A stretch of DNA of 53,567 nucleotides from Serpula lacrymans var. lacrymans S7.9 (taxonomy: Eukaryota > Basidiomycota > Agaricomycetes > Boletales > Serpulaceae): positions 3,224,602 through 3,278,168 of the forward strand of contig NW_006763292.1 of NCBI RefSeq assembly GCF_000218685.1, read 5' to 3'. The position numbers were made by a program, and so were the translations under genes. Shown here in pieces: positions 21,951 through 33,930 of the stretch (positions are counted from its first letter, which is position 1; every line of letters starts with the position of its first letter). Below the pieces are notes generated by a model. It was given only the letters and a program-made list of their open reading frames with translations, was not told the origin of the DNA and ran no database searches.

Positions 21951-23084
21951 TGTCGATAATGAGAACTGCTGTTAGAAAACCACATACAAAAACAAACTAA
22001 CACACAATCCTCCCAGATTCCACAGAACTTGTTTATGGGCTTTGCCTCCTAGAACAGTGGGTGCTCTGGTTGTTCGTGGGGTGGTATGTATAAGGGTCCT
22101 TCAAAGTAAAACCCAGAGATGTATGGGTGTGGGTTTTGAGGAGGAGTGATAGTTGGACTATAGAAAGATAGGGGCTTTGTGGCGAGTATAGACGAGCACT
22201 ACCTTGCTAATCGTAGCACAAGGTAGGTTTGAGAACGACAATATGATGAGGTTCCCAGTGATAGCAGGCTCCTGACGCACAAACTGTAGTGCTCAGAAGG
22301 ACTCTAATTGAAGGGGATGACAATGACTTCAAAAGTGGGAAGTGACAATAACAGCAGTTGACAGTGGTAGCAGTGGGAAGTGTTGTGACCACACTGGATC
22401 ACAAGTAGCAGAGTAGTGAACTTGAAATTAGAGAAGAAGTCTGGAATCAAGTACTTGTTGTTGTTTTACAAGGTAAAATACAGGGGTTTATATAGTGAAA
22501 GAAAAGTAGGCTATGCACAGTATAGCTGTGTAAAAAGAATGAGAAAGAACATGAAGGAAGGAATGTATGCTGACAAATCCTGCGTAGGTACAGGATAAGA
22601 TTGTCAAAAAAGGAAAAGAAAGGGATAGAACAATGAATGCTGTGAGTAATGTCACAGGTTTGTACAGCCATAAAGTAAAGTCCAATAGCAAAAAGAGAGC
22701 AGGAAAATCATGATGTCATGGGAAGATGCAGTAAAAAAAAGGCAAGGCAAAACACTATCAGTATCAACACAGTTCCTTTATTGTCAGTCAGGCATTCTAA
22801 AAAATATGTGTCCATAAAAATGATTTAAAAATCAAAAATAATTGCACTGTAAATGAATGTTCTGCTGAAGAAAAAGAAACTGGCGAAACGCGGAAAGTAC
22901 CGAATGGAAAAGCAAAGGTGAGCGTGACTGGATTGCCTAATAGAGGTGGTGCTGATCAGCCACAAGTTTGAAACAGGCAGTATTAATTACTATTCCACGT
23001 GGCACTGTGCCTGCTGTCATGCACCAAAGTTGATTGGTAGCATGGACAGGTGTCAATAACGCGAATATTCAAAAAGACTCGCCT
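21951..23084 (-). mobile_element. T2: left arm of the T inverted duplication
   Basis: This is the reverse complement of T1's right part. It starts with the terminal repeat TGTCGATAATGAGAACTG and runs inward through the LTR-like module (22381-22769) to the GAAAGTACCGAATGG segment, ending at the assembly gap. Relative to T1 it lacks about 650 bp between CCGCGTTTCG and CAGTTTCTTTTTCTTC. Copia-2 gag breaks off immediately before it, after ..TTGCTAAACGC. Confidence 0.85.
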
Positions 23085-23184
23085 NNNNNNNNNNNNNNNN
23101 NNNNNNNNNNNNNNNNNNNNNNNNNNNNNNNNNNNNNNNNNNNNNNNNNNNNNNNNNNNNNNNNNNNNNNNNNNNNNNNNNNNN
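23085..23184. other. Assembly gap of exactly 100 N
   Basis: A run of 100 N is the usual placeholder for a gap of unknown size. It lies at the centre of the T2/T3 inverted repeat, where assembly is expected to fail, so true length and content are unknown. Confidence 0.98.
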
Positions 23185-24281
23185 TCTCAAAGCAAACAAA
23201 TCGAAACTTGACAAGAAATTGCCATTCAAGGACTCGGGGACAGTGTCACGTAGATTAGTAATTAATACTGCCTGTTTCAAACTTGTGGCTGATCAGCACC
23301 ACCTCTATTAGGCAATCCAGTCACGCTCACCTTTGCTTTTCCATTCGGTACTTTCCGCGTTTCGCCAGTTTCTTTTTCTTCAGCAGAACATTCATTTACA
23401 GTGCAATTATTTTTGATTTTTAAATCATTTTTATGGACACATATTTTTTAGAATGCCTGACTGACAATAAAGGAACTGTGTTGATACTGATAGTGTTTTG
23501 CCTTGCCTTTTTTTTACTGCATCTTCCCATGACATCATGATTTTCCTGCTCTCTTTTTGCTATTGGACTTTACTTTATGGCTGTACAAACCTGTGACATT
23601 ACTCACAGCATTCATTGTTCTATCCCTTTCTTTTCCTTTTTTGACAATCTTATCCTGTACCTACGCAGGATTTGTCAGCATACATTCCTTCCTTCATGTT
23701 CTTTCTCATTCTTTTTACACAGCTATACTGTGCATAGCCTACTTTTCTTTTACTATATAAACCCCTGTATTTTACCTTGTAAAAAAACAAGAACTCTTCT
23801 TCTCTAATTTCAAGTTCACTACTCTGCTACTTGTGATCCAGTGTGGTCACAACACTTCCCACTTCTACCACTGTTAACTGCTGTCATCGTCACTCGTCAC
23901 TTTTTGAAAGTGATTGTCATCCCCTTCAATTAGAGTCCTTCTGAGCACTACAGTTTGTGCATCAGGAGCCTGCTATCACTGGGAACCTCATCATATTGTC
24001 GTTCTCAAACCTACCTTGTGCTACGATTAGCAAGGTAGTGCTCATCTATACTGGTCACTAAGCCCCTATCTTCTATAAATTCAACTATCCCTCCTCCTCA
24101 AAGCCCACACCCATACACCTCTGGGTTTTACTTTGAAGGATCTTTATACGTACCACCCCACGAACAACCAGACCACTCCACTGTTCTAGGAGGCAAAGCC
24201 CATAAACAAGTTCTGTGGAATCTGGGAGGATTGTGTGTTAGTTTGTTTTTGTGTGTGGTTTTCTAACAACAGTTCTCATCA
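23185..24281 (+). mobile_element. T3: right arm of the T inverted duplication
   Basis: From about 23252 onward this mirrors T2 and shares the same 650-bp internal deletion, so both arms come from one progenitor. It includes the LTR-like module (23479-23854) and ends in the terminal repeat at about 24155-24281. The last bases, CATCA, overlap the copia sequence that resumes there. The first 65 bp after the gap (TCTCAAAGCAAACAAATCG..) are not found in the other copies. Confidence 0.85.
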
Positions 24282-25660
24282 AAACCTGTGTTCCGGATCA
24301 AGTTTGATCAAAACGGAAACATTGAGAGATACAAACTCCGGATTTTTGGACGAGGTTTTACTCAAAGGGAGGGGATTGATTACCAGGAGGTTTTTGCTCT
24401 GGTTGTAAACTTAGAGTCAATGAAAATTATTCTAGCCCTGGCAGCAAAGTACAACCTAGAACTTGATCAAATAGACGTATCCACAGCTTATCTCAATGGA
24501 GAACTTGAAGAAGAACTGTACATGCTTCCTCCAGGGGGTGTTTCTATCCAACCTGGATACTGCTGGAGCTTGAAGGCATCCATTTACAGATTAAAACAAG
24601 CTGGTCATACATGGAACAAAACTTTTGATTGCAAGCTCCAGGAGCTTGGTTTCACAAGACTAAATGCAGAAACATGTCTCTATGTATTCCGGGACAACAA
24701 ACAAATATGCTTTGTTGTTGTCTATGTGGATGACCTCCTCAAAAGCCAAACTTGAATCCATATTCAAAATGTGGGATCTTGGAGAAGCAAAATACATCCT
24801 TGGAATAGAACTCTAGTGTGATTGTTCAAACAAAACAATCTCCCTATTGCAACACCAATACATTGACACAGTCCTGGAGCATACTGGAATGAAGAACTGC
24901 AAAACAGTATGGACACCAATGGCCCATGGATCAAAACTCCTTGCAAATGCTCCAGGGGAAGATATTGTGCAACACAAGATGCATATTGAAGGGTGTCAAG
25001 TGTCATACCTCTCAATTGTAGGCTCCCTCATGTATACCATGCTGGCAACCCACTCAGATATTGTCTATGTTGTTGGAATACTAAGCAGACACAGCTTAGC
25101 TCCAAGGAGCCACCACTGAGAAGCTGCCAAACATGTCCTCCGATATCTGAAAGCAACCAGGGACATGGAACTACATTATGATGGCGCAGATGTCTCCATG
25201 GACATGGATTTCCATGCATATTCGGATGCAGATTGGTCTGGAGACCCAGACACATCTTGATCAACATCAGGCTTTGTTTTTATCACTATCTGAGGAACAA
25301 TCTCCTGGATAAGCAAAAGACAAAGCATAGTAGCTTTATCCTCCACAGAGTCGGAATACATTGGATTGAGCAATGCTGGATAAGACATTGCATGGCTTCG
25401 AAAATTTTTTGAAGAAATTGAACATGCTCAAAATGGACCTACAACATTGCACTGTGACAATTAAGCAGCTATCATTCTTACATGAGATCCGCAGTTCCAT
25501 GCTTGCACAAAACATATTCAACAGAAATATCATTTCATCCAAGATGACTTAGTATTAAAGGGAGAAGCAGTAATCAGATATGTTCCTACAGGAGATATGG
25601 TTGCTGGTATTCTCACTAAACCCCTCACTCACAAAAAACACTGGAAGTTCTCTAAAGCTA
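24281..25660 (+). pseudogene. copia-2 reverse transcriptase and RNase H, broken
   Basis: The frame from 24288 opens with FRIKFDQNGNIERYKLRIFG and DYQEVFALVVNLESM, then STAYLNGELEEELYMLPPGG and IYRLKQAGHTWNKTFDCKL. It reaches the active-site codons YVDD at 24723-24734 and then stops. Later blocks give RT C-terminal (QYIDTVLEHTGMKNCKT) and RNase H (SSTESEYIGLSNAG) motifs in other frames, with several stops. The domain start is missing because T3 abuts it. Where they overlap it is collinear with copia-1 and somewhat better preserved around YVDD. Confidence 0.9.
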
Positions 25661-25688
25661 TGGGATTACAGTTGCACTCGACTGGGAG

Positions 25689-25890
25689 TGACAAAACTGG
25701 ATAAACCTGGTCTCTGCTAAAGCAGCCATTATTCTCCATGGAGCATAGCCACCACTCCATGGAGTTGCCATTGTTCTCCTAGGAGTTATTATATCTTAGC
25801 GAGTAGCACCTCCGACTATAAGTAGTAGGGGGTTTAGTATAGCAATACCTCAGTCATTTCTATAGCCTCTTGGGCAGCAGCTGAGTTTCA
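25689..25890 (+). repeat. 3' LTR of copia-2
   Basis: A 202-bp LTR with the same ends as the 5' LTR, preceded by a GACTGGGAG purine tract. It contains CTCCATGGAG twice and CTCCTAGGAG once, spaced by about 21 bp. Confidence 0.9.
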
Positions 25891-25892
25891 CT

Positions 25893-26035
25893 TACCACCC
25901 CAGAAACAAACTGAGCACCCACCATTCTAGGAGGCATAGCCCATAAACAAGTACCATGGAAAAAAAGAGGATTGTTTTGTTAGCTTGTTTTTGTGTGTCA
26001 TTTTTTCTAGCAGGTAGTCTTTGTCATCAACACTG
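25893..26035 (+). repeat. Diverged T-family terminal repeat
   Basis: The sequence directly after the 3' LTR resembles the right end of T1: CCACCCCAGAAACAAAC, then TTCTAGGAGGCATAGCCCATAAACAAG and a TTAGCTTGTTTTTGTGTG stretch, ending GTCATCAACA. It is clearly more diverged than T1-T3, so it is an older copy next to or under the copia insertion. Confidence 0.65.
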
Positions 26036-26816
26036 CCTGAACTGCCCATCTGAACCTTGCCTGTCTGAACTGTCTTGACCTCCATGGAGAGGGTTTTGCT
26101 GTCTGTAGCACCCAACTGAACCATCTGAACCTCCTTGGAGAGACTTCTGTTGTCTGAACATTTTTTGAGTACAAGCTGTAATTTAAGTATCAAATAGCTA
26201 GGGTTCTGTCCAGTGATTCTCAGTTCTGAACTATTTGCCCCCAACCAAACTTTGGCATCCCTACTTTTGGAGCTCAAGTGTGTAGTGTCAGTCTGTTGTT
26301 CTTGCTACTGGTAAGCTATTCACTAGATCCTTTTACAGTTATATTCTCTATACTCTTTTCTATGTCTGACAACTTTCTAGCTACCTGTACGGTGATAATT
26401 GAGCCTGTGGAGGCCCATGTGCATATCTCTTACCAGTTGCATGCAGGGTCCAAAGATAGTATTGTCGCTGCCGCGTGTGCCGCGTGTTCGCAGTCCGCGC
26501 CCATGCCGAAGCCGGCTGAGCGCCTTGAGCGCTCCATAAGAACGGCAGTAGCCGGGCTTTGAGAGCCATTAAAACAAGCTCATGTCAATTGCTTAACACT
26601 AGCCGAGTTTTGTCTCTCACCTGAGTCACCTCTGATCCACTACTCACAAAAAGTCAAAATATCGTGCAAAGTGCCACGTCCCATATATACCAGGTCTTAA
26701 CACCGGTTCTTCTGGGCTTCCGGTTTTACAACAACAAAAACCAGTACTGCAGCTGAATCTCTCAGTGCAGGTCGTTCGTTGCTGACCAACTCGCACGCGT
26801 TCATCTTGTCAGCAGC
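26036..26816. promoter_or_regulatory. Upstream region of the ABC transporter gene
   Basis: About 780 bp without a recognised gene. CATATATACC near 26680-26692 is a possible TATA element about 130 bp before the ATG, followed by a CT-rich stretch. The assignment rests on position only. Confidence 0.35.
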
Positions 26817-29800
26817 ATGGGAGTTCATCTGTGCGGCAACAATGGCCCTTTCGACTTTTCGGATCCATGCATTCGTGCATCATGGAGCTCTCTTTTTCCT
26901 GCAGCCTTAGTATTTGCCCTATGCGTCTTCTCCATCCCGATTCCGAGTCGAATCCGCAAGCTCATTCAGAGCTTGTGCGCGCCGGTGGAGCCTTACTTGA
27001 CTCTTCACGAAGCAGAAGCCCTAGACACTGCTGCTGCGACTGACAGTGCTGCCACTACTCCTGAAGATGTGGTTGAAGTTCAGAATACAGTTCCCCTTTG
27101 GCGCACTTTGGTTCTGGCATGTGTAGCTCTTCTCCAGGCGCTCTTGTGGGTGGGCATAGGTTCCTACGCTGTGCTAACCGACAAGACGCATATCTGGACT
27201 GGTATCAGTTCCTTTCTCGTCGCGGTTTCTTGGTTATATGCGTCCTGTAGACCCGTCTTCTCGCCGAAAGCAACCGTGCCGTTTGACCTTTTCGTCCTCT
27301 ACATCATCCACCTCATTTCAGGCGTTTTGTTATTAGGAGGTGTTCTATACGAACACAGATTATTCGGTGTTCCATTGCCCTCAAAATTGGCATTGACAGG
27401 TCTTGTGCTCAACTTGGTCGCTGTTTTCGTGGTATTAGTAACGGTCTTGAAGATGCCTTTCAATGTACCTAGCAATCGTGTCAAGAAAGAAGACATTGTA
27501 AGCAACTTTAACTTTAATTCCTTCTTCCTTCATTTTTTTTAAACTTAATGTGTGTTTCAGGGTTCAACTGTTTCACCTGAGGATTACACGTCTCTCTGGG
27601 GTTGGATCACCTTCTTCTGGGTGTATCCTCTCATAAAATCAGTATGTTCCCAGTGTTGTATTTTGGAAACATTATTTGAGAGATCATCTTTTGCAGGGCA
27701 CATACACCACGTTGAACGAAGATGATGTTTGGAATCTCAGTCCGACTATGCAATCTCGACCAGTGTTTATCAAGTTCAACACTATACAGTTAGTAAAGTT
27801 TGCCGTATATCATCTTCAAGTAGACTAACATTGTGTCTCTAAAGTCGTAAAACCCTTCTCCGTCGGCTATGGGCATCTAACTCGTTGGATTTAATGTCAG
27901 TCTCATTTCAATCTCATGCATGATAGCACGAAACTGATTATCTCCATGCAGTCTTGATTTCTGTCTAACATTCGTTAGTGTGGTCTTTAATTATGCCGGT
28001 CCATTTTTCCTAAGGTAAGCCTTGCAATTTTTCTTTTTCTTCATAGTAGCTAATACGTATATCTTTGTGGAGACGAATCCTCGATGCTATTGATAATCCT
28101 TCACCAGAAAACCGCTCGAGAGCATATATCTACGCGTTCCTTGCATTTTTGTGCACGGTTATGAAGGTATACTGGTACCTATTAATATATTATTACCTTT
28201 TAACCATTTAACTTGTAGGCTCAAGCGGACGTACAACATCTCTGGTTTGGTAGACGCGCTGCAACTCGGACACGCGTGGAATTGATGGCAGCTATCTACG
28301 ACAAAGCCCTTAAAAGGCGCGATTACTCCGGAATCATTGATAAGGACAAGGTGAATGAAGCTGCGGATAAGAAGGCGCAGGCAGCTGGTGCTCCCGCTGG
28401 GAAGCCCAGAGCCAATGCGGATGACCCCAAGGCAGGCGCTGATGTTGGGAAAATCGTAAATCTGATGGCTGTAGATGCAAATAGGGTGTGTGCCTGCGTC
28501 TTGCGAACCATGATATCTATTAATGTAACATTCGATGAAGATCGCTATGATGATTTCTGGTTCATATTTCATATATGGAGGTATAGTATTCGCTAATCAT
28601 ACGTTTGCAAATCATTGATGTCGTTGATTTCCAGCTCCTTTTGAAATTCTCATTGCTAGCGTGTTCCTTTACGAGTGCGTGCAGTTTGTGTGCTGTCTAT
28701 TACATCGGCTTACCTATACTGTCCAGTCTTCTTGGCGTATCTGCTTTCGCTGGATTTGTTGTTCTTCTAGCGGGTTGGCCTCTAAACAGTTTCATCGCCA
28801 GACGCAGCATTCGAATTCAGAAAGGCGTTTCTGCCGCTCGTGACAAGCGCATGGCCGTGTTGAATGAGCTAATAGGGGCTGTAAGTTTTCGCCGAAAATT
28901 TGGGATCACGCACCTAACACACTTATAGGTTAAGTTTATCAAGTTCTTTGCTTGGGAAGAAAGATGGATTCAGCGCGCTATGGAAGCTCGTGGTTTTGAG
29001 ATGGGATGGATGGTGAAAGGTAGTTGTCGATTTCCTCGAGCATCAAATATCGATTGACCGCATATATGACAACAGCTCGAATCAATTCTGTCATGTTCTC
29101 GTCACTTTGGACATGTGCGCCTATCTTGGTATCATTAATCTCGTTCTTCACGTATGTCTATCGAGGAGGACAGCTTACGGTGGCTATTGCGTTTACTGTA
29201 AGTGTGTCCTTGTTTTGGCAATATCCACTATTTACCGCCTACCGTTTTGCAGTCCATCGCTTTGTTCAATATGATCCGGTAAGTTCTAGAAAGTGTTTTG
29301 TAGAAGTGTTAACTTACATGGCTATTCATCTAGGGCACCTTTGAATGTTGTACCAGCTTGGATCATTCAAATTCTCCAGGTAGGGTATTGAACTGTTTCA
29401 GGGGTTTACTCTGTATCTCAACCCTTCCTCTCAGACTGGAGTCGCTTTGAATCGCATAGCTATGTACCTTGGAGAAGATGAAGTTTCCGAACAAGTGTCT
29501 ACCATCAAAAAGAGTCGTTCTACGCCTGCAGAGTGTGATGAGTCCGAAGGACTTGCTATAGAAAGTGGTTCTTTTAAGTGGAACGAAGTTGAAGAGCTGG
29601 AAGAAAAAGATACGCAACCAACTGATAATGGAAAATCGAAGGCTCTATCCCCGACCCGAAGTGATGGCGATGAAACGGATACTGCTGTTGATAGTGTGTC
29701 AGTAACTGGCACCACGGAAGACCACAGATTCGAATTGAGAGAGATATCAGTGCGGTTCCCTGAAAGAGAGCTCACAGTTATTACTGGCCCAACTGCGAGT

Positions 29801-32800
29801 GGTAAAACTGCACTGCTAGTAAGTTTGACCATTCTTTATGTAAAACATCACTCATCTGCCTGTGCCTGTATCTCAGATGGCTCTGCTTGGAGAGATGACA
29901 ACTCTTAGCGGCAAGCTTATAATGTCCAAGAATGCTTCCAAAGTCGATGAACATGGTCTTATGCATTCTATATCTTATGCGGCACAGTCTCCGTGGCTCC
30001 GGTACCAATCCATAAAAGATAACATTCTCTTTGGGTATCCTTACGACGAAGAGCGGTACAACGCAGTCGTCGAGTGCTGCGCACTGAAGCCTGATTTAGC
30101 CATCTTCGAGGATGGAGATGCGACCGAGATTGGTGCAAGGTTTGTGCAATTACATCCAGATTAATCCAAGTATCTCATGGTTTTCCAGGGGTGTGAGTCT
30201 ATCTGGAGGTCAGAAAGCACGGTGAGTCATGAGCAGACCTTCGTACATGTACACTTACACTACTCTAGGGTTGCACTAGCTCGTGCTGTTTATGCACGGA
30301 CAAAATATGTTTTATTGGATGACCCCCTCAGCGCAGTGGTAAGTTTGTTTGTTTTTTAGTTTTATTGGGGGCCCCCCTTTTGAAACTCATCGCTTCGCTC
30401 TTACAGGATAGTCACACTTCACGTTTTTTGTATGAGAAACTCTTCCGTGGTCCTCTCTTGGCGAATCGCACAGTTGTGAGTAGTGGTACACATCTTCAGA
30501 AAATATGTAAATCCTAAACTTGGTTCAGATCCTCGTAACGCACCATGTCGAACTTGTGCTTCCAGGCGCATATTATCTCATTCGCATGCTCGATGGTCGT
30601 ATCGATTTGCAAGGTACTGTTAAAGATTTACAGGCTCAGGGCTCCCTCGACAGCATCGCCCAAGACTCGTCTACGGCAATCAAGGAGGAGGAACCGGTTG
30701 TGGCACAAGAAGCGGTAGTCGAGGCCGAATCCCTTGATGATGCGTCCCCTCAGGCTGCTGAAGTGACGAAAAAGCCTCGCAAGCTTATCAAAGACGAACA
30801 CAGAGAAACAGGAGGTGTTAAATGGTCCATCTATAAAACTTACTTGAAGGCATCGTGAGCTGATTCAAGTTGATATGCAAAAATTGTGAGATTGACTATA
30901 GCCTAGCTCGTATTGGACATGGGGCATATTAGGTTTGCTCATTTTTTTGACGCAAGTAAGTTGAATGTATTGAGAAGTTCATGCGGTCCTACTGACACAG
31001 GAGTAGTTGCTAGGTGTCACGGAAAAGCTTTGGATTCGGGTATGTAAACTTGTTCAACTACCTCTCTATGGAGTATCTCAGTTTGTTATTCTTAGGAATG
31101 GGGTTCAGCCTACGGTACAAGCTCTCAACCAGCGCCCTACGCCTTCTCGTCATTTACACTGACCGAAAATGAAGCTTTGATGGGTGGCATGATCCCTTCC
31201 CATGATCATCACCCTTACTCGAACAATATATACCATGTTCAGTCGCCCTCTTCTAGTGTCAACACTTTACCAAGTGCAGGAGAACACCCTCTATTTTACG
31301 TTGGAATATATGCTGCCATTGGGCTTGCGACTGCTATCGCAAGCATTACGTCCGTGACTGTGCAATATACTGGAGCACTGAGAGCGTCCCGCATCATTTT
31401 CAAGCGTCTTTTGGAAGGAGTTGTTCGTGCTACAATGCGTTGGCACGATGTTACTCCTCAAGGTTATGCGGGTTCATCTGTCAATGTAATATTCGTTGCT
31501 AACACGGAATCACTCTCTAGGTCGTATGCTCAATCGTTTTGGAAAGGTAAGCTCTTCGTTTATCAGGTGAAAGTGATCAATCTAACTCATTTGTGCCTCT
31601 CTATATAGGATATCGAAACGATTGATGGTTCCCTTGCTGGCTCTCTGCAAGCTGTCAACTCTTCTTTGGCTACTTTTGCAGCTGCGATTTTGACTGTCGC
31701 GTAACTAGCCATTCAACTTCCTTCTGCTTTATGACGACTAAATTTGAATGACAGTGTCTTCTTCCCGCTGTTCCTCATCCCAGCATTTGCTATCGGATTC
31801 TTCTATCGACTACTTGCAATCGGTTATCTTAACACGGGACGAGACCTTAGACGGATGGAATCTAACTCGAGATCACCAATTTTTTCTGGTTTCGGCGAGC
31901 TTCTGGAGGGTATTGTGACTGTTCGGGCATTCTCTGCGGAACGCCGTTTCATGGATGACCTGCACCTCAAGATTGATGTTACAACTAAAGTCAGTTATAA
32001 TCAAAACATCATGATGATTGGGTTAATTGTGAAATTTAGATGTGGTACAATTTCTGGATGACCAATAGATGGTTACTTCTGAACTTCGACACGTTGGGCG
32101 CCCTTGCTGTTTTAACTACGACATTGTTTGCGTTGTCCGGTTATGTTCGGGCGGGTACGGCTGGTCTGTGTATCACAAGCGCGATGACTTTCACCAACAG
32201 TGTGTACTGGGCATGTCGTTTCTGGACTGCTCTCGAACTCGATCTAAAGTGCGATTTGTTCATCATGCTTTATGAGCCCCTTCTGATCGTATTTTTACGT
32301 GCCTAGCTCTGTGGAGCGAGTCGTAGAGTACTTAGACCTTCCACAAGAACCCCCGGCTATCATCGAGTCCAGTCGTCCACCTGCTTATTGGCCATCTAGC
32401 TCGAGTCAAAGTGCTCTTATCAGAGTAGAAGACCTTGTTATTAAATATGCACCTGAGTTACCTCCTGTCCTCCATGGAGTGTCGTTCACCCTGAATGCGA
32501 AAGAACGGATTGGCCTTCTCGGGAGGACTGGTAAGTTGCTTCTGCTTAGCAATGCTCTAGATACTGAACCCACCCAGGGAGTGGTAAATCTACTTTGGCC
32601 ATGAGCATATTACGATTCGTACGCCCTTTGATACTTTTTACGACTCTTTAATTCATGTTGTTTCTAGGTTGATCCTGTTAGCGGGCGCATCCTCATCGAT
32701 GGCATTGACATCTCTAAAATCGGTATTCACGATTTGCGTTCCCGTCTGGTGCGCTTCATTTGTTTATATTTTATTGGTCGATTTCTCACTTGTATTTCAG

Positions 32801-33668
32801 ACTTTCATCCCTCAGGTGCATCTTCTTTGATATTGACTGTGATATCGTGCTAATCTTGTGGTAGGATGCAACTCTCTTCTCGGGCACTTTACGGGACAAT
32901 CTGGATCCTTTTGGTGAGCGTGGCCTGCAATCATCTGTCGCAAAACTAACGAATAGGCTCTCAGGTGAACACGAAGACAGTGAATGTCTGGATGTCCTTT
33001 ACCGCGTACAAATGATAAATGAGAGTGCTTACCAATCGCAAAGAACATCGCGTGCTCCCTCTCGAACTTCATCTGCTCAAGGAAATGAATTTGACGATGC
33101 AGCATCTTCTCTCGCTTCCACGACCGTCACTGACTTGGAATCCAAGACCACTGTTAACTTAGACACTCAAGTGTCTGCTGGTGGCACCAACTTTTCACAG
33201 GGGCAAAGGCAGCTGATTGCAATGGCCCGTGCACTTCTGCGAAGGAGCTCTATAATTGTCTTAGATGAAGCAACGAGCAGCATTGACTTTGCTACTGATG
33301 CTAAAATCCAAGCTACTATTCGCGAAGAGTTCACCGAGTCGTTACTACTTACCGGTACGCAACCCCTGAAATCTAAAGCATACCTTGTAACTGACGGTGT
33401 CTTTATCTTAACAGTTGCTCACCGATTGCGCACTGTGATTGATTATGATCGCCTTATTGTGCTCGATAAAGGCCAAGTAAGGCAGTCCATTTTCTCTTTC
33501 GTTGAGCCAATCTTAGTAAAATATGACTTATTCAAGGTCGCCGAGTTCGATACACCCCTTAATCTGATCCAGAAACAGGATGGAATATTCAGAAATATGT
33601 GTTTGAAAAGTGGTACCTTTGCTGAACTCGAAGCTGCAGCTAAGACGGCCGGGAAAAAGCGAGTGTAG
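26817..33668 (+). CDS. ABC-C (MRP/Ybt1-type) full transporter
   Basis: Over 20 exons split by short introns encode a full-length ABC exporter. An N-terminal TMD0-like membrane region (from [14 protein letters not shown]) leads into the first membrane domain ([18 protein letters not shown]). NBD1 has Walker A GPTASGKT (29786-29809), signature LSGGQ (30199-30213), Walker B LLDD (30312-30323) and THH as the H-loop. The second membrane domain contains [13 protein letters not shown]2 has Walker A GRTGSGKS split by an intron near 32530, signature FSQGQ (33192-33206), Walker B VLDEA (33258-33272) and VAHR. Asp replaces the catalytic Glu in NBD1, as is usual in ABC-C proteins, so hydrolysis should occur mainly at NBD2. 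A Ser/Thr-rich insert lies before the NBD2 signature. Members export conjugates, drugs or bile-acid-like anions at the plasma or vacuolar membrane; the substrate here is unknown. The junctions I checked kept phase and the gene looks intact. Confidence 0.93.
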
Positions 33669-33930
33669 ACTATTGGCACCAAAAGATAGATGCAGTGAAA
33701 GAAGGTAATGGTTCGTTCGTATTGGGTTTTATATCGCTTTCTGTCATATACATATTTTGCAACAATCTCGAATTTTATATATATCAACCTGGTACGTACA
33801 AACAAGATACGATGAACGTTCGAGTACTGCTGGGGAAAACGGTTGAAATTATAAGTGGTATATGTGTTACCAAGGGTCAGTTAATTATAAAAGGAATCAG
33901 TCCAAATGTACCAAACAAATGGATAAGAAG
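33669..33930. other. Convergent 3' flank
   Basis: A short AT-rich interval between the ABC transporter stop (plus) and the stop of membrane protein A (minus). It should hold both 3' UTRs. No other feature is seen. Confidence 0.5.

Larger units (their letters stand above)
19885..25890 (+). mobile_element. Nested Ty1/copia retrotransposon (copia-2) with both LTRs
   Basis: This plus-strand copia is bounded by LTRs at 19885-20044 and 25689-25890. Its own sequence survives in blocks: gag at 20128-20369, 20571-20596 and 21101-21277, gag/zinc knuckle at 21698-21950, then RT and RNase H at 24281-25660. Between the blocks are a 196-bp solo LTR, a roughly 500-bp foreign segment, a 415-bp solo LTR, and a 2.3-kb inverted duplication of T sequence with an assembly gap. 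The last replaces the protease, the integrase and the start of RT. Stops are also present inside gag. No perfect target duplication flanks the element; the nearest match is TCACCA left and TTACCA right. Confidence 0.92.

Noticed and set aside
21951..24281. Interpretation of the palindrome as a single intact TIR transposon with a gap
   Set aside because: Both arms contain the long internal LTR-like module and the same deletion, whereas T1 has this module only once, so it is a head-to-head duplication rather than one element.
19885..25890. RIP-type mutation of the copia copies
   Set aside because: Stops and transitions occur, but I could not see a consistent dinucleotide bias by eye, and frameshifts and insertions dominate the damage.
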